NCBI GenBank assembly: GCA_903903985.1
Contig: CAIVAT010000070.1
Coordinates: forward strand, 1 to 46,677
DNA length: 46,677 nucleotides
Direction: 5' to 3'
From: an uncultured Bacteroidales bacterium
Lineage (GTDB): Bacteria; Bacteroidota; Bacteroidia; Bacteroidales; FEN-979
This document shows positions 18,601 to 25,963 of the stretch, piece by piece. The translations under genes and the position numbers were made by a program. The notes beneath the pieces were generated by a model. That model saw nothing but the letters and a program-made list of their open reading frames with translations, ran no database searches and was not told where the DNA came from. Within the stretch, counting starts at the first letter, position 1. Each line of letters starts with the position of its first letter.

Positions 18601-20142
18601 ACCAACGTTGTAAGTCGGGGTGAACATGGCATAGATGCGCTGCCAGATGTCTCCAACAGAAGGCACGAAAGGACCTGAAACCGGCTGATATCCGGTGTAA
18701 GGATTGGCAATTGAATAGTTAAGATAGTCACTGGCATGAGCACCGGCCGGGCTGGTAAGTGATAATCCGGTGATGGTCAGCGGTTTTGCAGTGCCAACAC
18801 TTGCATTGTTGAAAGCAGCTGTTGCTGCTCCGAAAACCAGTGTTACCTGATCGGTGGAGATGATACCGGCAACGGTGGAAGATGTGCCGTTTAATTGTCC
18901 GCCTGTGTTCTGATCATTCAGGAGGGCAATCGGAATGGTGGCAAGTTCGTCAAAACGTTTGTGGCCAACCAGGTTCGGGAGGTACAACGGCTTTTGTGTG
19001 ATGTTTCCTTTAAGACAGGGAACTTTCGCGCCGCCTACCCAGTAACCAACAAGCATATAATTGCCGGCATGGGCTCCGCTAAGGGTAAAGGTTGTATTGA
19101 CATTGATGTCGGTGCCCACATTGATATTGAGGGTGCTGCCGCCGCATGAAGTAACGTACTGGCCGCTATTGGCAGTATAATTGATAACAACGGTTTCACC
19201 GGTTACAACAGCAGGCGAATTGGGGGGATCAGCAGCAGGGATAAAGCCGCCGGCGCCTGCAACGATGGTTGCGTTTGCGTTGGCATCGTATACTTTGCTC
19301 TGAACAGTAGCATTGCTTACTAAAATCTGACGTTTTGTAATGTTAGCCTGGCAGGTACCAGTCGTAGTAGGATTGCCTGATGCATCTACCAGTCTGTAAT
19401 ACTGGGCATCGGTTCCCGTAAGGGTCAATCCTGCGAAGGTAACGGTCTTGCCGTTTCCAACTTCTTTGGTGTCAAATTTGGGATATTCGCTGACGGTAGC
19501 GCCATTCCTGTTGGAAAAGCCGCCATTGTCAAGTGAACTCTGCCACTGGTATGATGGTGAAGTTCCGCCGCCGCCGCCGATGACATTATTATAGACAATG
19601 GCAACATCGGTTCTTGCTGTGCAGGAAGCGCTACCCTGAACGAGTGCACCGGGTTTGATTGCTCCGGTTGTACCGAAAGCATCTCTGTTTCCGTCGTATT
19701 GTTTGTTTTGTGCGGTAAAGGTGAGATCACCGGGATAGAGGTCTCTCCTGAAATTAGCGGTGATGACCATGTTGTGGGTAAAATCAAGCGTAAAGGTCAT
19801 ACCGGTTGATCCGGTTGGCACAAGCAAACCTGCATCGGCCCCTGACCATTGGTACCAGGAATACGGTCCAGCGGTTTGAACAGGTTCAACCCGGATGGTG
19901 ATCCGCTGCTGGTCATTGAAAGTCTGCGTGATCAAGGTTGTGGCACGATCGCCAACGAAGACATTCTCGAGGGTGGTTCCTTCATTGAGGATCACCTTTT
20001 GTCCGCAACCTGTAATACCCAGCGACAAAGTATACGTTGTTTGACTGGATGCGATATAAGACATCATCATCAGCACAAGCAAAAACACTGAAAACAGCGC
20101 TCCTGAACGATGTAGTTTCTTAGGTCTGTAAATTGTTTCCAT
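12694..20142 (-). CDS. Giant T9SS-exported protein with YDG, SbsA-Ig, InlB-type repeats, dockerin-like pair and cohesin-like domain
   Basis: This 2,482-residue protein starts at the ATG at 20142, just before a signal peptide (SGALFSVFLLVLMMMSYIAS). Residues about 140-400 hold two YDG/MBG-type repeats (NKQYDGNRDAFG, QSKVYDANANATI). Residues about 500-720 contain SbsA-type Ig segments (VPLNQVFKIKFSEEV). About 800-2000 is a long series of InlB B-type repeats with 'GY.F..W.' and 'F.MP..NV.L.A.F'. A CnaB-like segment follows (AGQVKYFNQYETVMP). At about 2085-2165 come two dockerin-like Ca-loop helices, WGGVNSLDALIISYMYL and ANVNKDAVIDNLDALTAMYR. A cohesin-like domain lies at about 2260-2385 (VNVGDVVKIPVVVTQDMSIG). 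The T9SS domain starts at CFPNPFNTVSNIQY. Near residue 210 it shares YQWQSSLDN with the neighbouring gene. It could bridge cohesin-bearing partners. The dockerin call is by motif only; the first loop is degenerate. Confidence 0.8.
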   Translation of the reverse strand: METIYRPKKLHRSGALFSVFLLVLMMMSYIASSQTTYTLSLGITGCGQKVILNEGTTLENVFVGDRATTLITQTFNDQQRITIRVEPVQTAGPYSWYQWSGADAGLLVPTGSTGMTFTLDFTHNMVITANFRRDLYPGDLTFTAQNKQYDGNRDAFGTTGAIKPGALVQGSASCTARTDVAIVYNNVIGGGGGTSPSYQWQSSLDNGGFSNRNGATVSEYPKFDTKEVGNGKTVTFAGLTLTGTDAQYYRLVDASGNPTTTGTCQANITKRQILVSNATVQSKVYDANANATIVAGAGGFIPAADPPNSPAVVTGETVVINYTANSGQYVTSCGGSTLNINVGTDINVNTTFTLSGAHAGNYMLVGYWVGGAKVPCLKGNITQKPLYLPNLVGHKRFDELATIPIALLNDQNTGGQLNGTSSTVAGIISTDQVTLVFGAATAAFNNASVGTAKPLTITGLSLTSPAGAHASDYLNYSIANPYTGYQPVSGPFVPSVGDIWQRIYAMFTPTYNVGRSGQPPIVDVPLNQVFKIKFSEEVVNVYNNPITQSSIGDHIAFERVVSGSWTPVSHIPFTPVYANNEVTINTTGSPLKIDSSYRVRFFGLYNKLIDGGGLVAWSLDGTPPNPATPSAFVKDDKIIFNTRTQIPLLYPKGETVPVCDIIKVDFVNAVKYRNGTTIGADPTHKFMLQKAVPGSGVWVTQAITASVDVVGAPKIITITPAQPLTYYSQYRVLMLKGEDSEFGFTDMVTGVNLLATGPVVVNNPDGIEVGWTWTTTGSVPVSITSNGAIDYPVTAGPTHNVITLNGTDVIAVQTSPVTVNTNLLWGSNTLIAVPSEGYKWVTSVTPANYPWRKTDLGVTTGITNATSFSVTGAEVAKTCNVTPVNFAAYFTLKSYYVVNGTPANGTIAGGSASARNHGTFVEMTATPAPGYYFTGWTGIPAGVNIVTQTVAQAGDPWNMNLAKTGSLKFQLTGNQIVDGNTYTVSATFAAFTPKVWLTHYPQGRGNVSIQAISSSQDILEASVENYTYNNISLPFGTYRMKYNAPIKLIAYANCGYEFVQWFRQNLPDTTWSPYSTNDTIYLINMDQNYRLRADMKVKTYHVTATTSPTTNGTIAIDATNVNNQVIHLITNPNVTPPVLVIGDDFTHFTTIHLTVYPIPGYEVKSWNNPYVMPLPANPLYPDRSEWTYIPMDNNCAAQSLDLVANIGLREYVITAQPNSGFSLSKLGSVTGTPVAATTTLNKFVNDASAGTTTGTFQHFTTGLALTATPVANFRFDHWEDLTNPGIYGTSTANPYVLVEVTRARSIKAFFVPDQPTYPCVVAVAPADGGVTDPPVGTYPFWQHNAISGITSTHTFTATAMVGYQFVNWTATGITLTVPQQNNPVVTFNMPGNAVTLTANFQLIEHPFTAIVRTYLRGPSQETCPVTTTDGGTIFDNTGTGPYHTGEVISLTAAASPGFEFVNFMVGTLSGQNTLESSNNCILTGRQINLNGLPTFNYTVPAQNENIVVYGIFREQTFPAFPKFVLTTSSSPVAAANTYGAGTYVQTVVVNVDQTDANLNDGRVFDYWTVNNNPAGNTSAIQVNINGDKDAVAHYKLDTYHLTAYAAFDHGTVTLNGHNSSNPVIEYFNVEDAPIYCTATAAAHYEFVKWTYDLAGTLPVLDVLGSPVTQNFSWVPVAHNETIYAQFRDALYNVTLDVRLGACYGEQRGGTAAVIVPGPGPYINGTEITLLATPAAGYNFKHWRDEACNIIITIPQFNYTISGNVKFTAVFDTIRYDVTASVQAFVPPAGTVSPVLQTTTVTKPVSVTATVNCGYTFLNWSGANIPAGTDLNANPISFLMPASNVTLQANYTPINYAVTATAQTGGSVAPANQSKKVGESVTVTATVLPGYTFSGWEATGITAPTGNPAVFTMPCNAVTLMAKFTAIPYTLGVSANPANGGTFTATTPTYTVGQAVSVTTTANPGFLFVNWSGTGIPAGTVLTDPTISFSMPAGNVALFANFNLSANTIAGQVKYFNQYETVMPQTAKIKVALDNNGVLTQEQFLSYAPGEAQGSYLFTNIVPGTNYTVRLWEAPTGGTVANTWSWNNWGGVNSLDALIISYMYLQNPSLATQFPWLVKPGMAVPNWSDLFGGFSGHNYNVANVNKDAVIDNLDALTAMYRSIGMPGTSPFPGGSFNFQVAGQTVASGAMTYPAAPTTVFTQTGTYVPESAASSVHYKGVIAGAAGSQTFNIFYIATGDVNASYVPGAGIKSASNGLAYAGELKVNVGDVVKIPVVVTQDMSIGAMTVGLKYNTQLLQVTGVEGFQVFNIDESNGTVYASMFDVQGRNYDMNSNVIIVTAKVLAPIQTSDRYFELEANTMYANPSANLIDGIVLSTPSLTTDALTSAGNLTGSALTHKCFPNPFNTVSNIQYTLPATATVEVNVYNSLGGLVKTFVNETQVAGVHTVQLNATDLNGAGVYFYRISVKGDSKTQTGTGSLILIK

Positions 20143-21142
20143 AAATAATAAATAAGTGTTAGTGAATAATTGATTTATTAGTATATAAGACGAATTGGGT
20201 TTCTTTATAATATGGTGTAAGTGTGATCCAGGCGGCGCTGGGCTGTCTGGAACTGGCAAGTTCAAGTATTTCTTCTCCATATGCAATCAATTTGGTTAAT
20301 ACTTCCATTGTTAAATATTTTGCAAAGATGCAAAAAAAAATTAAATGCAAATCATATAATAACAAATGGGTACAGCGTACCTCGGTAAAGAGCCGTTGAA
20401 GGCTGCATTACTATGAATTTTCGTATCCTATGGACCCATTATCAACTGATTTGCCGCGTGATTACTAAGATTCGGAAGATATGTGCATCATTGCAGTGAT
20501 AAAAAGCTTAATGAATTTTTTTTGGCTTTCGTGATGTGTAAGAAATTGAATAACCAAAATTTTCGTTTTTTATTGTTGTTATTTATTTCACGCTGTGTTT
20601 AAAATCTTTATTCCGGCTTCCCGTAATTCCTCCGTTTTATCAGTCCATGGTTCGATCGCCGCTAATTTTGGTAGCAAATGTAATGTATTTATACGCAAAT
20701 ATCAGTGAAAAGATACAATTTTTTAACAATTTTTATAACAATATTGATTCTGAGCTTTTTAGCATTTTTTTTTTTTATTTTTCCACCTGATTTTATCCCA
20801 ACCCGGCCATTCTAAAACCCCTTGCAGCGTGCAACTGGCATCATTTTCAGCATAAAATCCACTTCATTTATCGATCCACATCGCTCCCGAAACGGTCTTT
20901 CAGGCACCCCGGCAGGTCATTTTGGCCTCCTTTTTATCCCCATTGTTATCAACTTTTCTCTGTTTTGGCGTGCAATCACTTACCCTGATAAAAGCGATAA
21001 AAATAAGCCGTAACCGGATTGTTTTATCACCAATCAAACTACAAATATAAAAAAGTTATTAACAATTCAGGGGAAATCTTTTGGCAAAAATTCTGGCTGA
21101 TCTTCTTCAGGGGAAACGGGTGTTCCCGAACCGGTTTTTGCA
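20143..21142. other. Intergenic region of about 1 kb, no gene seen
   Basis: The stretch is AT-rich with homopolymer runs, such as T-runs near 20520 and 20760. It must contain the 5' leader and promoter of the giant gene, but no full TTG/TANNTTTG pair is evident close to 20142. Short open frames in it lack coding character. Confidence 0.5.
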
Positions 21143-21215
21143 CCTCACCCTGACCCTCTCCTCAAGGAGAGGAAATTCCCCTTCTCCTTGAAGGAGAAGG
21201 GGTTAGGGGATGAGG
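21143..21215. repeat. Nested palindromic element of the CCTCTCCT...AGGAGAGG kind
   Basis: It contains an 8-bp inverted repeat (21155-21162 with 21165-21172) and a perfect 12-bp one (21178-21189 with 21191-21202). Outer segments CCTCACCC and GGGGATGAGG also pair. It lies 12 bases after the stop of the DUF2142 gene and could double as its terminator. Such elements are often dispersed between genes in many genomes. Confidence 0.7.
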
Positions 21216-21226
21216 CATCCCACTGC

Positions 21227-23554
21227 CTACATCACAATCACATAAAACCTTTCCAGGATCACGTACACGGAGTAAACCAGGGTGGTCAAACCGATCACCA
21301 AAGCCAGCCAGGGGATGGCTTTAGGCAGGAACATTTCTTCGGGGGAAGTAGCGATGCGGGCCTGTTTTGGATGTACTTTAACAACTGCTTTCTTTTTTGA
21401 GGATGTACCAAAGGCTTTTTGAACAAACCCCAGGGTGGCCGCGTAAACGAAAAGCAGGAACAACAAGGGGCCCAGCGCAATGAAGTAACGCCCCTGCACG
21501 GCAATGATCAGGTTGCTCCCGACCGGATTGCAATAAAGGTACATTGCAGTTTCAACCAGCACATAACAGGCTGCAAACACCGCAAAGAAAACGACTTTCC
21601 TTAAAAAGCCGATGCGAATCCCGCGGGTCGGTGAAAAAACGGAAACAAAAAGCAGTAGGAAAAGGTAAAGGAGGGCTAAAAAAGTGGGCAGGGGAGCGTC
21701 CACAAATCCGAACAATCCTACAAAACTCACCACATACAGGCCAATGGAATGAAAAAAAGTATTGAACATGATCCCGGCGTACCTGAATGGGTCATCAAGG
21801 ATGTATTGCTTCTGTGCCGTGGCATTGACCGGGTTTTCTTCAGCGGCCGTGCTTTTCTGACCAGCAGTGTCGTTCTTAGACGGCCTGGCCGGTTGACCAT
21901 TCACGGCAGCGGGAACGGGTTGATCGGCCTTCGCCGGGGCGGATGACACGGTGTGGGGCAGCAGCGGCAGGGATGCCGCCAGGGGATTCCTGAGCGCAAA
22001 GGTGCTTTGCGGAATTGTTTCTTCGGCGGGAAAAACGGCTACGGTTTTGGCAGCCGGGCTGGTTGAAGCAAGCATTTGCTCAAGCAACAGGCGCCCCGGG
22101 CTCCCTAACTGCGAAACAATGACCACCACCGAAACCAGGCCGGCAAAAACCAGCAGGAATTTCTTCCGGCTCCCGATTTTTGCAACCGGGATGATCAGAT
22201 ACGCGAAGGCAATCATAAAATAGGGCGGTTTGCCTGCTGCCAGGAGGCCGGAAAGCAGGAAAAGGATGACCAGTTCCCGTGTACCGATTCTCTTTTCGGC
22301 GTTAAAGGCATCATTCAGCAGGGTGGCGATGAGCAGGAACGAAAGGCCGATGGTCACCGCATCATACGAAAGGGAGGCAAACTGGTACAAGGTCATCGGC
22401 ATGATGCCCAGCAGAAAGAACAGCCACTTGAGCACCGGGGTTGTCCTGATGGCAAGGAAAACAAGGAACAGGGAGACAATCAGGTTAAATAGCCTTCCAA
22501 GGTAGAAAAGCCAGAAAGGGTTCAGCTGAAATATTTTGCCGGCAAAGATCCCGAGGGCCTGCGGCAGGTAAGGGATCGTGTAGGTCGGGGCATCTACATG
22601 TACACGGACCGAGGGATTAAGTTTTATATTTGCCAATGCCAGGATCTCTTCCCGGGTAGTCTTTTCGTGGGTATTGAACTTCATCCGGTCGCAAATGGAG
22701 GAAAGTTCAACCAGTGACTTGGGAATATGGGAATTGGAATTAAAAAAGTTGAATTCGGCGATCTGGTATGAACGGAAAAAATGGGCCGGCTCATCAGGCA
22801 CCAAGAATGGCGGCGTAATGACCAGCATCAGCATGCCGAAGGTGAGTGAGATCCCCAAAAACGCGTATTCAGGCATGACATGCGACCTGCGAATGTAGGA
22901 ACCAACCTGCCTGCTGAAAAACAACAGCAGGGCGACAGCAAGCACCAGGATGTACAAAACGATTTGCAGGAATGAAAAATAGCAGGTGTCGGATTCGAAG
23001 GTCCTGGCACCGATGCTCCCGGTAAAATTGACAAGCGATTGCTGCTTTTCAAATGACTGTACGATGTCGTCGTTCACGATCGAAACGACATACAGCTTCC
23101 CCAGTTTGCTGTTTTCCTTCCTGGCCAGGCCAACGTAACTTCCCTGGTCGCCATTGATGGAATGGATACAGGCATAGATCTTTTTCCCTTTCCCGATATC
23201 GAAGTTTTTCCCGAACGGAAACTGAAAATAAAGCGCTTCTCCAAAATCGGTGGAGGAAAACCGTTTGGTAAAAAGGATCCGGTGCTGTTCATCCAGCAGC
23301 AGAAATACATTATCGTTGGGATAGGTGTTTGGCAATTTGGCCATGTAGATATCCATCCTGTTGATGTATCTTTTCTGCATGGTGATCTCCTGGACAAAGA
23401 GGAACCCCTTCAGCACCGCACCATATTCAACGCCGTGGCTCAGTTCAACCTGTTGGGCCGGAAGGAAAAAAAGACGGGATTTATAACCTGCAATAAAGAA
23501 GACGGAAACGACCAGGAAGGCAACGGCGGCAATTGTAGTTATGTGTTTTTTCAT
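21227..23554 (-). CDS. DUF2142 family polytopic membrane protein
   Basis: The 775-residue protein starts at the ATG at 23554, just before a signal-like helix (ITTIAAVAFLVVSVFFIAGY). It then has an N-terminal extracytoplasmic region of about 180 residues and a set of 11-12 membrane helices. The DUF2142 signature follows the second helix (TPPFLVPDEPAHFFRSYQIA), a placement like that of the catalytic loop in GT-C glycosyltransferases. A low-complexity Pro/Ala/Lys-rich loop lies around residues 540-590. DUF2142 proteins are often found in surface-polysaccharide loci, and a glycosyl-transfer role is inferred, not shown. The gene is 170 bases downstream of the CorC-type gene and separated from it by a hairpin repeat, so it is probably its own unit. 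Confidence 0.78.
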   Translation of the reverse strand: MKKHITTIAAVAFLVVSVFFIAGYKSRLFFLPAQQVELSHGVEYGAVLKGFLFVQEITMQKRYINRMDIYMAKLPNTYPNDNVFLLLDEQHRILFTKRFSSTDFGEALYFQFPFGKNFDIGKGKKIYACIHSINGDQGSYVGLARKENSKLGKLYVVSIVNDDIVQSFEKQQSLVNFTGSIGARTFESDTCYFSFLQIVLYILVLAVALLLFFSRQVGSYIRRSHVMPEYAFLGISLTFGMLMLVITPPFLVPDEPAHFFRSYQIAEFNFFNSNSHIPKSLVELSSICDRMKFNTHEKTTREEILALANIKLNPSVRVHVDAPTYTIPYLPQALGIFAGKIFQLNPFWLFYLGRLFNLIVSLFLVFLAIRTTPVLKWLFFLLGIMPMTLYQFASLSYDAVTIGLSFLLIATLLNDAFNAEKRIGTRELVILFLLSGLLAAGKPPYFMIAFAYLIIPVAKIGSRKKFLLVFAGLVSVVVIVSQLGSPGRLLLEQMLASTSPAAKTVAVFPAEETIPQSTFALRNPLAASLPLLPHTVSSAPAKADQPVPAAVNGQPARPSKNDTAGQKSTAAEENPVNATAQKQYILDDPFRYAGIMFNTFFHSIGLYVVSFVGLFGFVDAPLPTFLALLYLFLLLFVSVFSPTRGIRIGFLRKVVFFAVFAACYVLVETAMYLYCNPVGSNLIIAVQGRYFIALGPLLFLLFVYAATLGFVQKAFGTSSKKKAVVKVHPKQARIATSPEEMFLPKAIPWLALVIGLTTLVYSVYVILERFYVIVM

Positions 23555-23611
23555 GCATTTAAGATTTTGCCGCTTTTTTATTGAATGTGCAGGGGCTGAT
23601 GATACTTTTTT

Positions 23612-23697
23612 CAACCACAAAGGGCACAATGATTTTCACAATGTGCACCCTGTTTCCCTTTGCGGACATTGTGCTTTCTTTGTGTCATTGTGGTTAG
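23612..23697. repeat. Dispersed ACCACAAAG-type inverted repeat, copy 1
   Basis: AACCACAA (23613-23620) is repeated inverted as TTGTGGTT (23688-23695). Between them are further imperfect matches of GGCACAATG with CATTGTGC. A related, better paired copy lies at 37764-37839. Confidence 0.65.
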
Positions 23698-23726
23698 ATT
23701 TTATTTCAATAATCAAAAGAAAACAA

Positions 23727-25010
23727 TCACTCGGTTTTTTTTATGATCAGCTTGTCAATCCTGTTTCCGTCAAGATCGACAATTTCAAATTCAAAATCTT
23801 TCCAGTTGAATTTCTCCCCCGGTTTCGGAATATGTTTCAGGATACTCATGGCCAGGCCGGCCAGCGTATCAAATTTGATCTTGTTTTTATCAAATCCCTG
23901 GATGTTGAACTCATAGGCAAATTCGTAAAACGACATCTGTCCATCTGCCAGCCATGAACCATCGTCGCGCAGATTGATCTGCGGCTCATCGGGGTTGGGT
24001 TCATTGAAATCGCCTACCAGCGCCTCCAGGATGTCATTCAGGGTAACCATCCCAACCGTTGATCCGTACTCATCCACGACAAGTCCGTAGTGAATTTTAT
24101 TTTGCTTGAAGATTTCAAGCGTTTCGTAGGCGGTGAGGGTTTCATGAACAAACTGCGCGGGTTTGATCTGGTTTTTAATGCTGAAATCGGCATCGCAGAT
24201 GTTTTCAAGAAAAAGGTCCTTGATGAAGATCACTCCCAGAACATTGTCCAGGTCATCCTCACATACGGGGTAGACGGAATGCAGTTCCGCCCGTATTTTA
24301 CTTTGAATCACCTCCGGGGTGTCGTGAATATCGAGCCATTCAAGATCGGAATGATGCGTCATCAGGGAGGAGACCTTCCGGTCGCCGAGGTGAAAAACGC
24401 GTTCGACGATGTCCTGTTCGATCTCCTGCACCTCCCCGTCTTCGGCACCCTCCTGCACCATCGCCTTGATCTCTTCTTCGGTCACCTTTGATTCAGGAGA
24501 TGCCTTGATGCGAAGCAGCCAGAGGATCCCGTCCCCGGCTTTTGAAAGAATGAAAGTGAAAGGGTAAACGGCATTGGTAATAAACAGCAGGGGCCTCACC
24601 GTCGCTTTTGCAATCTTTTCGGCGTTGATCAAACCGATCCGCTTGGGGACCAGCTCGCCGATCAGCATCGAAACAAAGGTAACGATCACGACCACGAGGG
24701 TCAGGGCCACGGAATGGCTCAGGGCAGGGCTTATTCCTGCATTAATCAGCAGGATTTCCATGCCATGCGCGATTTCGTCGCTTGAATAAACCCCGGTAAG
24801 GATACCGATCAGGGTGATCCCGATCTGCATGGTGGATAAAATCCTGGACGGGGCATTGGCATTGTCGAGCGCCAGCTGCGCCAGTTTGTCGCCGCGGCGG
24901 GCATCCAGTTCTAGTTTTGATTTTCGCGCAGACACAAGCGAAATTTCAGCCATCACAAAGCCCCCGTTGATAAGGAACAGGATTAAAAGAATGATCACAG
25001 CTGATAACAT
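23727..25010 (-). CDS. CNNM/CorC-type hemolysin family protein (DUF21, CBS pair, CorC_HlyC domain)
   Basis: The 427-residue protein starts with four membrane segments of the DUF21/CNNM domain (residues about 1-190, including GFVMAEISLVSARKSKLEL and SMLIGELVPKRIG). A linker rich in Glu follows, then a CBS domain pair (about 205-335, with HSVYPVCEDDLDNVLGVIF and YGLVVDEYGSTVGMVTLND). The C-terminal CorC_HlyC domain covers about 345-427. Members are inner-membrane proteins linked to Mg2+/Co2+ efflux and to nucleotide sensing through CBS domains; 'hemolysin' is a historical label. The full length matches the family and nothing looks damaged. Confidence 0.9.
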   Translation of the reverse strand: MLSAVIILLILFLINGGFVMAEISLVSARKSKLELDARRGDKLAQLALDNANAPSRILSTMQIGITLIGILTGVYSSDEIAHGMEILLINAGISPALSHSVALTLVVVIVTFVSMLIGELVPKRIGLINAEKIAKATVRPLLFITNAVYPFTFILSKAGDGILWLLRIKASPESKVTEEEIKAMVQEGAEDGEVQEIEQDIVERVFHLGDRKVSSLMTHHSDLEWLDIHDTPEVIQSKIRAELHSVYPVCEDDLDNVLGVIFIKDLFLENICDADFSIKNQIKPAQFVHETLTAYETLEIFKQNKIHYGLVVDEYGSTVGMVTLNDILEALVGDFNEPNPDEPQINLRDDGSWLADGQMSFYEFAYEFNIQGFDKNKIKFDTLAGLAMSILKHIPKPGEKFNWKDFEFEIVDLDGNRIDKLIIKKTE

Positions 25011-25257
25011 TTTTCAATATTTTGCGCAAAGATACAACGAAAAAAGAAAGTAAGACGTGGAACGTGAGACGTAAGACGTGCGAGGTGAGACGCGAGAAGT
25101 GGACACAAGGCGCTGGAGGTGGGAAAAGGAGCGCATTTCACCTTAGGCAGGCGCATAAAAAGGAGTACTTCATGATGGTCTTTTTACGACGTGTGTATAT
25201 CAATATCATAACAGATTTCTGGTTAAATGACCGCCGGATGAAAAATAAAATATTTCA
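25011..25257. other. Intergenic stretch with a short direct-repeat tract
   Basis: Around 25050-25100 variants of the 7-base phrase GTGAGACG/GTAAGACG recur several times in a row. The open frame crossing this region has repeat-derived composition and is not considered a gene. Confidence 0.5.
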
Positions 25258-25288
25258 TTTGAATTTTCTTCCGGATGGCGTATATTTG
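25258..25288 (+). promoter_or_regulatory. Bacteroidota promoter of the small membrane protein/TonB receptor operon
   Basis: TTTG (25258-25261) is followed by 19 bases and TATATTTG (25281-25288), an exact match to the -33/-7 consensus and spacing. The predicted leader to the start at 25351 is about 55 nt. Confidence 0.8.
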
Positions 25289-25297
25289 CCATCGCTT

Positions 25298-25313
25298 AAA
25301 CCTGCTCAGGTTT
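25298..25313. promoter_or_regulatory. Palindrome at the predicted transcript start, candidate operator
   Basis: AAACCTG and CAGGTTT are perfect 7-bp inverted arms with two bases between. The site starts 10 bases after the -7 box, where a repressor would block the polymerase. A metal-responsive regulator would fit the TonB receptor downstream, but the regulator is unknown. Confidence 0.45.
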
Positions 25314-25350
25314 CCACTGCCCGTAAACTGATCATCAGGAATCAACACCC

Positions 25351-25881
25351 TTGAAAAAAGTTGTTGTCATCTCGGTTCTATTCGTCTTCCTGGTTAACAC
25401 CATGGGTTATTACGTTGTATTCAAATGCAACCAATACCTGATAAAAAAGGAGATGTTCACCCGGATCAGGGAGGGTATTTTCCATCCAAGCATTGTACTC
25501 CTGAAAATTTCACACCCTGAGAACGAAGTCCAGTTCCACCGCCTTGATAAAAACGAGTTTGCCTTCCGGGGAAAACTCTACGACATCGTTGTGGAGCACA
25601 AGAGTGGAGACACCACGTTTTTTTATTGCCTTCATGATAAAAAAGAAGAATCCCTGCTTGCCGATTTTACGCTTTTTCTCAGGCGCAGCGGGGGTCCGGG
25701 TTCATCAGACAAAGAGAATCCCCTGCATGCCCTGCTGCACAACCTGATATCGCAGGCCCTCATCCAAAATCCGGTGTTGCCTTTGCACGGCCAGGGAATT
25801 ACTTTTATTTTTCCGGTATCTCAAACACCGATTATCCCGGTTTACCTGGTTCATTTCGCACCTCCCCCCAAAACAGCCTGA
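25351..25881 (+). CDS. Small single-pass membrane protein preceding a TonB receptor
   Basis: The predicted start is a TTG at 25351. It gives the N-terminus (M)KKVVVISVLFVFLVNTMGYY, a typical membrane anchor or signal, and AGGA lies 10 bases upstream. The nearest ATG would remove half of this helix. The 176-residue product then has a basic segment (KCNQYLIKKEMFTRIREGI) and a soluble domain with FHRLDKNEFAFRGKLYDIV. A Pro- and His-containing tail follows, with LPLHGQGITFIF and VHFAPPPK. Proteins of this layout occur before metal- or siderophore-type TonB receptors in Bacteroidota. The 82-base gap to the receptor gene, in the same direction, supports one operon. Function is not known. The His-containing tail is compatible with metal binding, but this is a guess. 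Confidence 0.65.
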   Translation: MKKVVVISVLFVFLVNTMGYYVVFKCNQYLIKKEMFTRIREGIFHPSIVLLKISHPENEVQFHRLDKNEFAFRGKLYDIVVEHKSGDTTFFYCLHDKKEESLLADFTLFLRRSGGPGSSDKENPLHALLHNLISQALIQNPVLPLHGQGITFIFPVSQTPIIPVYLVHFAPPPKTA

Positions 25882-25963
25882 TTTCATTGATATTTTTATT
25901 TTCATCTGCCGTGAATTCTTTTTCACAGGCAGGAATATTTCATTAATTCAAAAAAATCAGGTT

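Noticed and set aside
25022..25354. 110-residue open frame on the plus strand before the TonB operon
   Set aside because: It is built on a GTGAGACG/GTAAGACG repeat tract and crosses the consensus promoter at 25258-25288.
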